Assembly: GCA_964613035.1 (NCBI GenBank)
Contig: CAZTFQ010000006.1
Span: forward strand, 1 to 64,000
Reading direction: 5' to 3'
Length of the DNA stretch: 64,000 bases
Source: CAVIQK01 sp964613035
Lineage (GTDB): Bacteria > Bacillota > Clostridia > Christensenellales > DTU072
Shown in pieces: positions 22,523 to 31,198 of the stretch (its first letter is position 1; every line of letters starts with the position of its first letter). The translations under genes were made by a program, and so were the position numbers. The notes under the pieces are model-generated. The model made no database searches. It had not been told where the DNA came from and saw only the letters and a program-made list of their open reading frames with translations.

Positions 22523-23825
22523 TGATTATCTCCCCGAAAAGCGATGCGGATCTTGCGGAAGTCACTTTGACGTCGACGAATTGTCCTATCAAAGACCGAT
22601 CGCCATCGAAAGTAACGAGACGACCGCTTTCCGTACGTCCGCAAAGTCTGTCGCCCTTTTTATCTTCAACCAAAATTTCGTATACGTTGCCTATATATTG
22701 ACGACTTTCGTTTTTTGTAATTTCGTTCTGCAGAGCAATCAGTCTAGTGATACGATCTTTTTTCGTTTTATACGGAATCTGTTCCATTTTTTCCGCGACG
22801 GTACCTTTTCTTACCGAGTAAATAAATGTGAAGCAAGACGAATATTCCACTCTTTTTACGAGGTCGAGAGTATCTTGGAAATCTTCTTCCGTCTCTCCCG
22901 GGAAGCCGACCATAATATCGGAAGTGATGCCTACGCCGGGAAGATTGGACTTGATATTATCGATTATCTCGAGATATCGGGCACGATCGTAGTGACGATT
23001 CATGGCTTTAAGAACGGCGTCGGAACCGGACTGGACCGGAATATGAATGTTGTTACAAATATTATCGCAATTTTTGATAACGTCGATGACTGATTCGTCG
23101 AAGTCTTTAGGATGGGACGTCATGAAGCGCAGACGATATTTATAAGGTAAATTACCGAGTACGGAAAGCAATCTCTTAAAATCCCAGCTACCGTCGTCGT
23201 AAGGTCTGTAAGAATTGACGTTTTGTCCTAAAAGAGTAATTTCTTTATATCCTTCTTTAAGAAGCCCCTCTACCTCAGAGATGATAGCTTCCGGTGCGCG
23301 AGAACGCTCCCTGCCTCTTACGTACGGAACTATGCAGTACGTGCAAAAGTTGTTGCAACCGTACATTATATTGACCCAGGCGTTGGGGTAACTGGTTCTG
23401 TATGTGGGGACGTTTTCTATAATTTCAGGTCGCGATATCCGTTCTATCTCTCGGATTTTTTTGCGAGATTGAAGGACTTTTTCGACGCTTTCCCCTATTT
23501 TCTCTATATTGGAAGTCCCTAGAACAATATCGATGAAGGGGAATTTTTTCACAAGCTTTTCGGCGACTCCGTCTTGCTCCGACATACAACCGACGACTGC
23601 GACTATCAAATCTTTTTTATTCTTTTTAAGAGGTTTTATCGCACCGATATTGCCCAATGCGTGCTGCTCCGCGGTATCGCGTATGGCGCAAGTATTAAAA
23701 ACGACGACGTCGGCATCGTTCAAATCGTCGGTCGGCAGATATCCCGCTGAGGATAAAATACCGGCTATTTTTTCGCTTTCGTGGACGTTCATTTGACATC
23801 CGTAAGTAATAATCTTATATCTCAT
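22515..23825 (-). CDS. miaB: tRNA-2-methylthio-N6-dimethylallyladenosine synthase
   Basis: The 436-residue radical-SAM methylthiotransferase has an N-terminal UPF0004 domain with the cluster cysteines in TYGCQMN, FNTCAIR and VVGCMSE, the radical-SAM CxxxCxxC in GCNNFCTYCIVPYVRGRERSR, and a C-terminal TRAM domain (about 370-436). It adds the 2-methylthio group to i6A37 made by MiaA. It is the first gene of the mutS-mutL-miaA transcript. No ribosome site precedes the ATG; a -10 box lies 7 bases upstream, so a leaderless mRNA is predicted. Confidence 0.97.
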   Translation of the reverse strand: MRYKIITYGCQMNVHESEKIAGILSSAGYLPTDDLNDADVVVFNTCAIRDTAEQHALGNIGAIKPLKKNKKDLIVAVVGCMSEQDGVAEKLVKKFPFIDIVLGTSNIEKIGESVEKVLQSRKKIREIERISRPEIIENVPTYRTSYPNAWVNIMYGCNNFCTYCIVPYVRGRERSRAPEAIISEVEGLLKEGYKEITLLGQNVNSYRPYDDGSWDFKRLLSVLGNLPYKYRLRFMTSHPKDFDESVIDVIKNCDNICNNIHIPVQSGSDAVLKAMNRHYDRARYLEIIDNIKSNLPGVGITSDIMVGFPGETEEDFQDTLDLVKRVEYSSCFTFIYSVRKGTVAEKMEQIPYKTKKDRITRLIALQNEITKNESRQYIGNVYEILVEDKKGDRLCGRTESGRLVTFDGDRSLIGQFVDVKVTSARSASLFGEIING

Positions 23826-23832
23826 AGAGAAT

Positions 23833-23861
23833 ATTATATACTATAAAAGAAATTCGGACAA
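23833..23861 (-). promoter_or_regulatory. Promoter of miaB-mutS-mutL-miaA; near-leaderless
   Basis: On the minus strand TTGTCC (23856-23861), a 17-bp spacer and TATAAT (23833-23838) precede miaB. Seven bases separate the -10 from the ATG, which leaves room for at most one or two untranslated nucleotides. The divergent penicillin-binding protein gene begins within the next 90 bp. Confidence 0.65.
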
Positions 23862-23913
23862 GAATTTTTTGACAAAATTCGATAATGTGAGAAGTAATCG
23901 ACATACTAAACGT

Positions 23914-26157
23914 ATGAAAAGCCTCAATGTAAAAAAAGTGCTAAAAATCATATTGTTGTCGACTTTTTTCCTTCTATTATTATCGTTTTTAATCGCAAGC
24001 ATATATTTCTTCACGATATACAACGGAGCTAAACTTAACGACGACGATATCGCGGTATCCAAAATCAATCTGATTATCAACGATAATTGCGGAAATTCCG
24101 TAGGTGTAAAGGAATCTTTAGAACGCTCGATCGATATCGAAGAGGTATCCGAGCACGTAATAAACGCTTTCGTTGCGGTAGAAGACAAAAGATTCTTCGA
24201 GCATAACGGAATAGACCCTATACGTATCGGCGGAGCGATATTGGCAGACATCGGAGCGGGTTATATTAAAGAAGGCGGCTCTACTATTACTCAACAGCTT
24301 GTCAAAAACACTCAGACCGGCGACGAAAAGAGTCTGGAGCGTAAAATCAAAGAGATGAAGCTGGCGATAGAGCTGGAGAAAAAATACGACAAGTCGGAGA
24401 TTCTGGAGATGTATCTCAACAACATATATTTCGGCAACGGACTATACGGAATAAAGTCCGCAAGCGAAGGAATCTTCGGGAAAAACGTATCCGAATTGGA
24501 CGAGGGAGAGAGTGCCGTATTGGCAGGGATCGTGAAAAATCCGCTTAAATATTCTCCGCTTAACGACAAAGAATCCGCGGTTAAAAGAAGAAATCTCGTA
24601 CTAGGGCTAATGTTAGAACAAGACTTAATCGACGAAGTCTCATACGAAAAAGAAATATCCGAAGACATCGTAACCGTCGAAAAGCGTACCGACCGACCAT
24701 ATATAACTTATATTAACGAAACGGTTACAGAAGCCGCCGAGTTACTCGGAGTGACCGAAACGGATATACTACAAAACGGATACGTAATCGACAGTTATTT
24801 AGACAAAAATTTACAAATTACCTCTTACGAAACTCTGAACGAGGAATTAACGTCCGTCGGAGACGAAAACGTAGACGGATACGCGGTGACGATGGACAAC
24901 GACACTTGCGGAATTACGTCTCTACATTCATCGTTTTCATACTCCGTTCGAACGTTGAGACGTCGCGCGGGGTCTGCTTTGAAGCCCTTTTTGTCATATA
25001 TACCGGCGATAGAATACGGCGGTTATGCGCCGATCGATTACGTACTGGACGATAAAATATCTTTCGGCGATTATTCTCCGAAAAATTACGGTGACGTATA
25101 TAGAGGGAAAATCAGTTTCCGAGAAGCGGTCGGAAAAAGTTCTAATATGGTTGCGCTCAGTTTGACGGAAGAGATCGGATTAAATCGATGTATAAAAACC
25201 GCCGAAGCGTGCGGAATCGGTTTTAACGAGACGGATGCGTCTCTTGCGGTTGTTTTAGGCGGTATGAAAAACGGCGTTACAGCTATGGAGCTACTGGGAG
25301 CATACGGGGCTATAGCGTCGGGCGGAAGATACAAAAGACCTACTTTTATTAAGGCAATCTACAAAAACGGAGCTAAAATTCATAGTAATTCCGTATTAAA
25401 AACCGCAGTATTCGATGCAGGTACTGCCGGGGTAATGACGGATATGTTGCAATATACCGCGAACGCAGGCACGGCTAAAGCACTGTCGGGGCTAAAGTGC
25501 GACGTCGCGTCTAAAACGGGAACGGACGGAAACGAAAGCGGAAACAAAAACGCAATATGTTGCGCATACACTCCGAGCGTTACCGCGGTCGTTCAATTAT
25601 TAAGTTTGTCCGAAGTACCTTTCGACGGAAAAATAACCGGAGGAACGTTACCGACGACGATTGCAAAATCGATATTAAGTATAGTAGACCGAGGAGAACA
25701 GTTCGATTTCGGAGACGACGTAGTATATCTGGATATAGACAGACTATCGCTCGAGAACGACGGCAGCGTATTGCTTGCAACCGAAAACACACCGGAAGAA
25801 TTCGTGATAAACGAAATTTTTTCGTCAAAAAATGCGCCGTCGGAATATACCACTCTATATGAATTGACCGAACTGGACGACTTGTCCGTAGAAATATGCG
25901 ATTATGAAGTTTTTATTAGTTTTTTTGCTATCGGTGACTATATATACGACATATATCGCAACGGACAATACGTCAAAACGGTCGAGGAATACGACGGCTA
26001 TTCCGAAATCGTGTTGCCCGTAGAAGAATTCGGACTAAACGAATACACCGTAGAGTACAGGAACGTCTACGGTGTAAAAAGAAGCGTATCGAAAAACGTC
26101 TACGTATCGGAACCGATAACTAACGACCCACTTGAATGGTTTCGATATTTCGAATAG
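23914..26157 (+). CDS. Class A penicillin-binding protein (transglycosylase-transpeptidase)
   Basis: From the ATG at 23914 the protein is 747 residues: a basic N-terminus, one membrane helix (about 9-33), a GT51 transglycosylase domain with catalytic EDKRFFEHNGID and GGSTITQQLVKN, then a transpeptidase domain. The acylation motifs are SALK (in RAGSALKPF), SSN (GKSSNMVAL) and KTGT. The last 100 residues are a fibronectin-like extracellular tail. Codons TTG 23869 and GTG 23887 are alternative starts; none has a ribosome site. It is the only plus-strand gene among the minus-strand genes and its last 38 bases overlap the thiI 3' end. Confidence 0.93.
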   Translation: MKSLNVKKVLKIILLSTFFLLLLSFLIASIYFFTIYNGAKLNDDDIAVSKINLIINDNCGNSVGVKESLERSIDIEEVSEHVINAFVAVEDKRFFEHNGIDPIRIGGAILADIGAGYIKEGGSTITQQLVKNTQTGDEKSLERKIKEMKLAIELEKKYDKSEILEMYLNNIYFGNGLYGIKSASEGIFGKNVSELDEGESAVLAGIVKNPLKYSPLNDKESAVKRRNLVLGLMLEQDLIDEVSYEKEISEDIVTVEKRTDRPYITYINETVTEAAELLGVTETDILQNGYVIDSYLDKNLQITSYETLNEELTSVGDENVDGYAVTMDNDTCGITSLHSSFSYSVRTLRRRAGSALKPFLSYIPAIEYGGYAPIDYVLDDKISFGDYSPKNYGDVYRGKISFREAVGKSSNMVALSLTEEIGLNRCIKTAEACGIGFNETDASLAVVLGGMKNGVTAMELLGAYGAIASGGRYKRPTFIKAIYKNGAKIHSNSVLKTAVFDAGTAGVMTDMLQYTANAGTAKALSGLKCDVASKTGTDGNESGNKNAICCAYTPSVTAVVQLLSLSEVPFDGKITGGTLPTTIAKSILSIVDRGEQFDFGDDVVYLDIDRLSLENDGSVLLATENTPEEFVINEIFSSKNAPSEYTTLYELTELDDLSVEICDYEVFISFFAIGDYIYDIYRNGQYVKTVEEYDGYSEIVLPVEEFGLNEYTVEYRNVYGVKRSVSKNVYVSEPITNDPLEWFRYFE

Positions 26158-27280
26158 CGGCGTCGATGAGTCCGTCTATATCGGGAATACGGCTCTCCGC
26201 CTCTTCTATCACGGACAAAACGGGATGAATGACGGGATTTTTGGGTAAAAATACCGTACAGCAATCTTCATAAGGCAATATAGAAGTGTCAAAAGTACCG
26301 ATCTTTTTCGATATAGAGATGATTTCTTCTTTATCCATTCCTATAAGAGGTCGGAAAACGGGGAGTGTCGCGACGGAATTGGTTACGTTGATGCTTTCTG
26401 CTGTCTGACTGGCGACCTGAGCAAGACTTTCTCCGGTAAGAATTGCATAGCAATCCTTTTCTCTGGCGACTTTTTCTGCTATTTTCATCATAAAACGTCG
26501 CATAATCGTTATCATATACTCCTTGGGGCAATGCTCGTGAATGGCAAATTGTATATCGGTAAAAGGAACCACGGACAACTCGATCTGCCCTGTATAATCC
26601 GTAAGAATTCTGGCTAATTCCACGACTTTATCCTTAGCCTGCTCGCTGGTATAGGGATAGCTGTGATAATGTATGGCGTATATTTTCATTCCGCGCTTTG
26701 CCATCATATAACCTGCCACAGGACTGTCTATACCGCCAGACAAAAGAAGCATGCCGTTGGCGGAAGAACCGACCGGCATACCGCCCTGTCCGGGGATTTT
26801 TTCGCAAAATACGTAAGAATATCCGTTTTCACGCATATCTACGTATAATTCAAAATCATAATTATATAGCTCTACAGACAAATCGGGATATGTCTCTAAC
26901 AAATATTCTCCTATTTCCGCCTGAAGTTGCATGGAAGTAGCCGCTATTCTCTTGTCTGCACGACGCACCGTTACTCTGAACGTACCCGCGTCGGGACAGA
27001 TGTCCGCGGCGACTTGTTTTATCATAGGAATATCGCTCTTGACTTTTATCGCTCGGCTGATGCTGGAGATGCCGAATACTTTTGACAATTTGGAAACGAT
27101 TTCTTCTTCCGAGGAAACCGCATAATTTTCTATGAAGTATCTGGATTGAGTTTTGGCGAAATTGTAACGTATTCCCTTGAGGGCGTTTTTTACGTTGGAT
27201 ATAAGAATATTTTCAAAGACATATCTGTTGCGTCCCTTCAAAAAAATCTCGCCGTATCGGATGATAATAGTTCTTTCCAT
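26120..27280 (-). CDS. thiI: tRNA 4-thiouridine synthase ThiI (short form)
   Basis: The 386-residue protein has an N-terminal ferredoxin-like/THUMP region (MERTIIIRYGEIFLKGRNRYVFEN) and a PP-loop domain with LLSGGIDSPVAGYMMAKRG. It ends after the adenylation domain, without the C-terminal rhodanese domain found in E. coli ThiI. Short ThiI proteins in Bacillota take sulfur directly from a partner cysteine desulfurase, and a NifS-type gene lies immediately upstream with 6 bp between. The 3' end overlaps the convergent penicillin-binding protein gene. Confidence 0.95.
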   Translation of the reverse strand: MERTIIIRYGEIFLKGRNRYVFENILISNVKNALKGIRYNFAKTQSRYFIENYAVSSEEEIVSKLSKVFGISSISRAIKVKSDIPMIKQVAADICPDAGTFRVTVRRADKRIAATSMQLQAEIGEYLLETYPDLSVELYNYDFELYVDMRENGYSYVFCEKIPGQGGMPVGSSANGMLLLSGGIDSPVAGYMMAKRGMKIYAIHYHSYPYTSEQAKDKVVELARILTDYTGQIELSVVPFTDIQFAIHEHCPKEYMITIMRRFMMKIAEKVAREKDCYAILTGESLAQVASQTAESINVTNSVATLPVFRPLIGMDKEEIISISKKIGTFDTSILPYEDCCTVFLPKNPVIHPVLSVIEEAESRIPDIDGLIDAAIRNIETIQVGR

Positions 27281-27286
27281 TGTTAC

Positions 27287-28414
27287 CTACCTTATGTTTT
27301 TAAGTTTTGTGTATTCTATATTAAGCGCATTTATAAAATATTCTATGTCGGATTTTGTCGTTTTTCTTGAAAAACTGACCCTGATTATACCGTCCAAATA
27401 TTTGCTAGGAATATTGAGAGCTTTCGGCACCCTTTTGACACTCTTCATCGAAGAACACGCACTGCCCGTCCCGACTATCACCCCGGAAGACTCCAGGGCG
27501 CGTAAAAGAACCTCGCCTTTCACTTTATCGGAAGCAAAGCTCAATACCGACGGAGAACAAAGTTCGTCGTGGATAATCACGATATCTTTATCGATGATAT
27601 GTAACGCATCGGAAATCATCGTCACGAATTCCGATTCATCCCGAACGGTGTTCTCTACTTCCGACGAAGCGTCGGCTATAGCGTAAGAAAGAGCAACGGC
27701 GCTTCCGACATTTTCCGTAGAAGACCTGAGTCCGCCCTCTTGACCGCCTCCGAGTATCAACGGACGGATATTGACGCCGCGTCTAATATAAAGGCACCCT
27801 ATTCCCTTCGGCGCGTGCAGTTTATGTCCGCTGACCGAATACATATCGACGCCTAAATCTCTCAAATTAACTTCGGTTTTACCTACCGCTTGCACGCCGT
27901 CTGAATGAAAAACAACGTCTTTTACACGACTTTTGGCATATTTTACTAATTTTTTTATATCGTTGATCGCGCCGGTTTCGTTATTGACGTGCATAATCGA
28001 AATCAGCGAGGTATTATCCGTGAGAAGTTTTTTAAATTCTTCGAAATCCACTCTGCCGACGGAATCCGTACCGACTTCAACGACGTCGTAGCCCTTTTGT
28101 TTAAGCTCCATCGCAACGTTATAAATCGCGGGATGTTCTACCGAGGATATAATTATACGCGAACCGTTCCTTTTCCGTGCGCCCGTAAGCGCCATATTAT
28201 CGCTCTCCGTACCGCCTGAGGTAAAAACGATTTTACCGTCGCCAGATAACGACTCCAGAATTCTTCTGCGAGCTTCGTTGAGTTCTTTCGACACTTCTAG
28301 AGCTTTCCCGTACATTGCCGACGGATTATAGAATTTTTCCGTCTGATATTCACAAAATATATTAAGATATTTTTCGTCCACTCGGGTCGTGGCGGCATTG
28401 TCCAAATAAATCAT
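27287..28414 (-). CDS. NifS/IscS-family cysteine desulfurase
   Basis: The 375-residue class V aminotransferase opens with MIYLDNAATTRVDE. It shows TSGGTESDNMA, HVNNETGAI, the PLP lysine in YSVSGHKLHAPKG and the sulfur-carrying cysteine loop in GTGSACSS. It releases sulfur from cysteine; being adjacent to thiI, it most likely supplies ThiI (NifZ role). Start at 28414 has GGAG six bases upstream and overlaps the previous stop as ATGA. A short upstream TTG extension is not supported. Confidence 0.94.
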   Translation of the reverse strand: MIYLDNAATTRVDEKYLNIFCEYQTEKFYNPSAMYGKALEVSKELNEARRRILESLSGDGKIVFTSGGTESDNMALTGARKRNGSRIIISSVEHPAIYNVAMELKQKGYDVVEVGTDSVGRVDFEEFKKLLTDNTSLISIMHVNNETGAINDIKKLVKYAKSRVKDVVFHSDGVQAVGKTEVNLRDLGVDMYSVSGHKLHAPKGIGCLYIRRGVNIRPLILGGGQEGGLRSSTENVGSAVALSYAIADASSEVENTVRDESEFVTMISDALHIIDKDIVIIHDELCSPSVLSFASDKVKGEVLLRALESSGVIVGTGSACSSMKSVKRVPKALNIPSKYLDGIIRVSFSRKTTKSDIEYFINALNIEYTKLKNIR

Positions 28415-28842
28415 TTTTTCTCCAACATACAATATAAATATCTATTGCTTCTGATTCTCAATGTTTTATCGCCGATACGTGCGTCGTATTCCAGATATCC
28501 GTCGACGACATCGTATTCCGAAAGAGTTATCGAATCGATTTTTTCTCTCAAAAACTCTTTTTCTGTTCCGTCGGAAAATCTGTGCGTTACGATCAGGTCT
28601 CCGTTATTTATCACGTATATTTCGACATACGAAGAGTTTTTGTTTTTAGACGACAATACCAGTGCCGCAGCCGCGCATCCTATCCCGATAACGATTAACG
28701 GAACAATTAAATACAATCGACTATACATCAATATACCGCTCAATATCGAAACAAGTGCGATTATCTTCAATACGGTAATAAAAATCGTCTTTTTTTTATC
28801 GATGCCGACGGGCGACTTATTTATCTCGTAGCGATAATACAT
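28411..28842 (-). CDS. Small two-helix membrane protein of unknown function
   Basis: The 143-residue protein has a short basic N-terminus, two adjacent hydrophobic helices (about 21-40 and 44-65) and a soluble C-terminal half predicted as beta-rich (SSYVEIYVINNGDLIVTHRF...). It resembles small PH-like membrane proteins in layout but no family is recognisable to me. It sits between mutS2 (one base downstream of its stop) and the desulfurase (ATGA overlap), so it belongs to the same transcript. Confidence 0.75.
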   Translation of the reverse strand: MYYRYEINKSPVGIDKKKTIFITVLKIIALVSILSGILMYSRLYLIVPLIVIGIGCAAAALVLSSKNKNSSYVEIYVINNGDLIVTHRFSDGTEKEFLREKIDSITLSEYDVVDGYLEYDARIGDKTLRIRSNRYLYCMLEKK

Positions 28843-28843
28843 C

Positions 28844-31186
28844 TCACTTAAAAGTTGCGAAAGTAACGCCTCGCTCGCCTTCTCCGTATACGCCGTCTCT
28901 GACCGTATCCACTTCTTTCAGAGTTTTAAGATGAGCCTGAAGAGCTTTTCTAAGCGCGCCGGTACCGGTACCGTGAATAATCTTAACTTCATGAAGTCCC
29001 GCAAGGAGTGCCGTCGATATGAATTTGTCTACTTCGACTATCGCTTCTTCCACGGTAAGCCCCATAACTTTAATTTCTGTAGATACGGCTTCCGTATGAG
29101 GAAGCTTTCTGCCTGACGAAACAATCTTTTTTTCCTGTTTTTTCGCGACTTTTTTAATGTCTTTTATATTCACGGTAGAAGAAAAGTTGCCAAGACTCAC
29201 CACCGCGGTGCCTTTTATAGGGTTAAGAGACATAACACGCCCTTCTACGCCTAATTTCGTACAGAAAACATCGTCGCCGACTCTTGCGTCGCCGAGATCT
29301 TCGAGTATCTCCGCCACTTCGGATTCCTCGTCGACGGCGTATTTTTTTAATTTGGAACGTAATTCTCTTGCTCTGAAAAGATTTTTTTCGGAAGGATCGT
29401 CGAGAATATTACGAAGTTCTTCAATAATCTCGTTAGCCTCGCTTACGGCGTCCTCGATCATTTTTTTCTTTTCTTTTCGGACTATTTCGTCTATTTTTTT
29501 ACGTTCTTCTATAAGGCGATCTCTTTCTTTTTCTACTTCCCGACGAAGTTTTTTCGCTTCTTCTTTATCGGTCTCCGACTCCTGCTCGTTTTGTTCGGCG
29601 TTTTTACGTGCGACTTCAAGCGCGGCAAGGACATTCTCAAACTGAACTTTTTGAGATTTAAGACCTTCTCGCGCTCTGTCTATAATCGATTTTTTCAAAC
29701 CTAATCGCTCTGCTATCAAAAGCGCGTTGGAAGCGCCCGGAGTACCGATATTAAGCTTATAAGTGGGACGACAGCTGACAGGGTCGAAATCCATCGAACC
29801 GTTGATGACGCGGTCGGTGACCACGCCGTACTCTTTCAGCTCGTTATAATGAGTGGTTATGATTGCTTTAGCACCGGATTCTTTTATATAATCGCATACG
29901 GCAAGTGCAAGTGCGGCGCCCTCCGCGGGATCCGTACCTGCGCCCAATTCGTCGAAAAGGAGTAAATCGTCCGACTGAACGTTATCGAGCACTCCTACGA
30001 TGTTTTTTATGTGCGAAGAAAACGTCGACAGACTCTGCTCTATGCTCTGCTCGTCGCCTATATCGCAATAAATATTTTTATACAGACCTATTTCCGCGTC
30101 TTGCGCCGGTAAAAAAATGCCGGAAGCCGCCATAAGAGCAAACAGACCGACCAGTTTTAAGCTGACTGTTTTACCGCCCGTATTGGGTCCTGTTATGAGC
30201 AACATATCGAAGTCACGACCGATTTCTATATTGGTAGGCACAACCTTAGATTTCTCTATAAGCGGATGACGACCTTTTGAGATTTTAGTATATCCGATAT
30301 CGTTGATTATCGGCTTGATGCCTTTGATTTCATTGGCATATTCGGCTTTAGCAAAAATTACGTCTAATCTGATAAGAATGGAAAAATCGTATTTAATCAT
30401 ATCGACGACGCCCGCAACTCGCGCGGTGAAGTCTCTTAAAATACGATTTATTTCCTTTTCTTCTTCTAAAAGAAGTGTTTTCAGATCGTTGTTGAGCTCT
30501 ACTATAACCATGGGTTCGACGTACAAAGTCGCGCCCGAGGAGCTTTGGTCGTGCACAAGTCCGGGGATTTCTTTACGATATTCGGCTTTAAGCGGGATGA
30601 CGTATCGATCGTTGCGGACGGTTACGATTCCGTCCTGAACGTACTTGGCGTATGCCGCGGAATGGACGAAATTATATAATTTGGCTTTTATCGACTCTCC
30701 GATTTTTCTGATTTTAATTCTGATCCGTCGTAAATCTTCGCTGGCATTATCGCTCATTTCCGTTTCGGACAAAATCGCCGATTCTATATCGTCTTCCAAC
30801 GGCTTGTCAGTAAATATTCCGGAAGCGATTTTTTTCAAGAGAACAACGCTTTCATCGGGGATTTTTTCAATAGAAAGTTTTGCAGTCCTCGATAGGCGCA
30901 AAACGGCAGCTATTTTCAAAAGCTCCGACATCGATAAAACGGACATGACGCCGGCACGCTCCAGGGCGTTGCCTACGGAATCGAAATTGAAGGGAGGCTT
31001 AACGGAATGCTCGAAAAGCGCTTTATACGCTTCTTCCACTTCTTTTAACTTAGTCTCTACTTCAATCTTATCGGAAGAGGGCTTCTCGTCCAAAATAGAC
31101 TCTTTTGCGCTCAAAGACGTGGCGTGAAGTGCAATCGCCGCCAAAATTTTATCGTATTCGAGAGCTTTTAGAGTCCTATCCAGCAT
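28844..31186 (-). CDS. mutS2: MutS2 (endonuclease/ribosome-rescue ATPase)
   Basis: The 780-residue protein lacks the mismatch-binding domain of MutS. It has lever/clamp helices, the ATPase core with ITGPNTGGKTVSLKLVG and LLLFDELGAGTDPAEGAALA, and a long coiled coil rich in Glu/Lys/Arg (about 515-600). A KOW-like segment and a C-terminal Smr domain follow (GLTVEEAIVEVDKFI, HEVKIIHGTGTGALR). MutS2 has been linked to suppressing homologous recombination and, in Bacillus, to splitting collided ribosomes. It follows pheT by 12 bp; pheT-mutS2 order is common in Bacillota. Confidence 0.96.
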   Translation of the reverse strand: MLDRTLKALEYDKILAAIALHATSLSAKESILDEKPSSDKIEVETKLKEVEEAYKALFEHSVKPPFNFDSVGNALERAGVMSVLSMSELLKIAAVLRLSRTAKLSIEKIPDESVVLLKKIASGIFTDKPLEDDIESAILSETEMSDNASEDLRRIRIKIRKIGESIKAKLYNFVHSAAYAKYVQDGIVTVRNDRYVIPLKAEYRKEIPGLVHDQSSSGATLYVEPMVIVELNNDLKTLLLEEEKEINRILRDFTARVAGVVDMIKYDFSILIRLDVIFAKAEYANEIKGIKPIINDIGYTKISKGRHPLIEKSKVVPTNIEIGRDFDMLLITGPNTGGKTVSLKLVGLFALMAASGIFLPAQDAEIGLYKNIYCDIGDEQSIEQSLSTFSSHIKNIVGVLDNVQSDDLLLFDELGAGTDPAEGAALALAVCDYIKESGAKAIITTHYNELKEYGVVTDRVINGSMDFDPVSCRPTYKLNIGTPGASNALLIAERLGLKKSIIDRAREGLKSQKVQFENVLAALEVARKNAEQNEQESETDKEEAKKLRREVEKERDRLIEERKKIDEIVRKEKKKMIEDAVSEANEIIEELRNILDDPSEKNLFRARELRSKLKKYAVDEESEVAEILEDLGDARVGDDVFCTKLGVEGRVMSLNPIKGTAVVSLGNFSSTVNIKDIKKVAKKQEKKIVSSGRKLPHTEAVSTEIKVMGLTVEEAIVEVDKFISTALLAGLHEVKIIHGTGTGALRKALQAHLKTLKEVDTVRDGVYGEGERGVTFATFK

Positions 31187-31198
31187 AATATAAAGCTA

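Noticed and set aside
23869..23874. TTGACA as -35 box of the penicillin-binding protein gene
   Set aside because: No -10-like hexamer occurs at 16-18 bp downstream.
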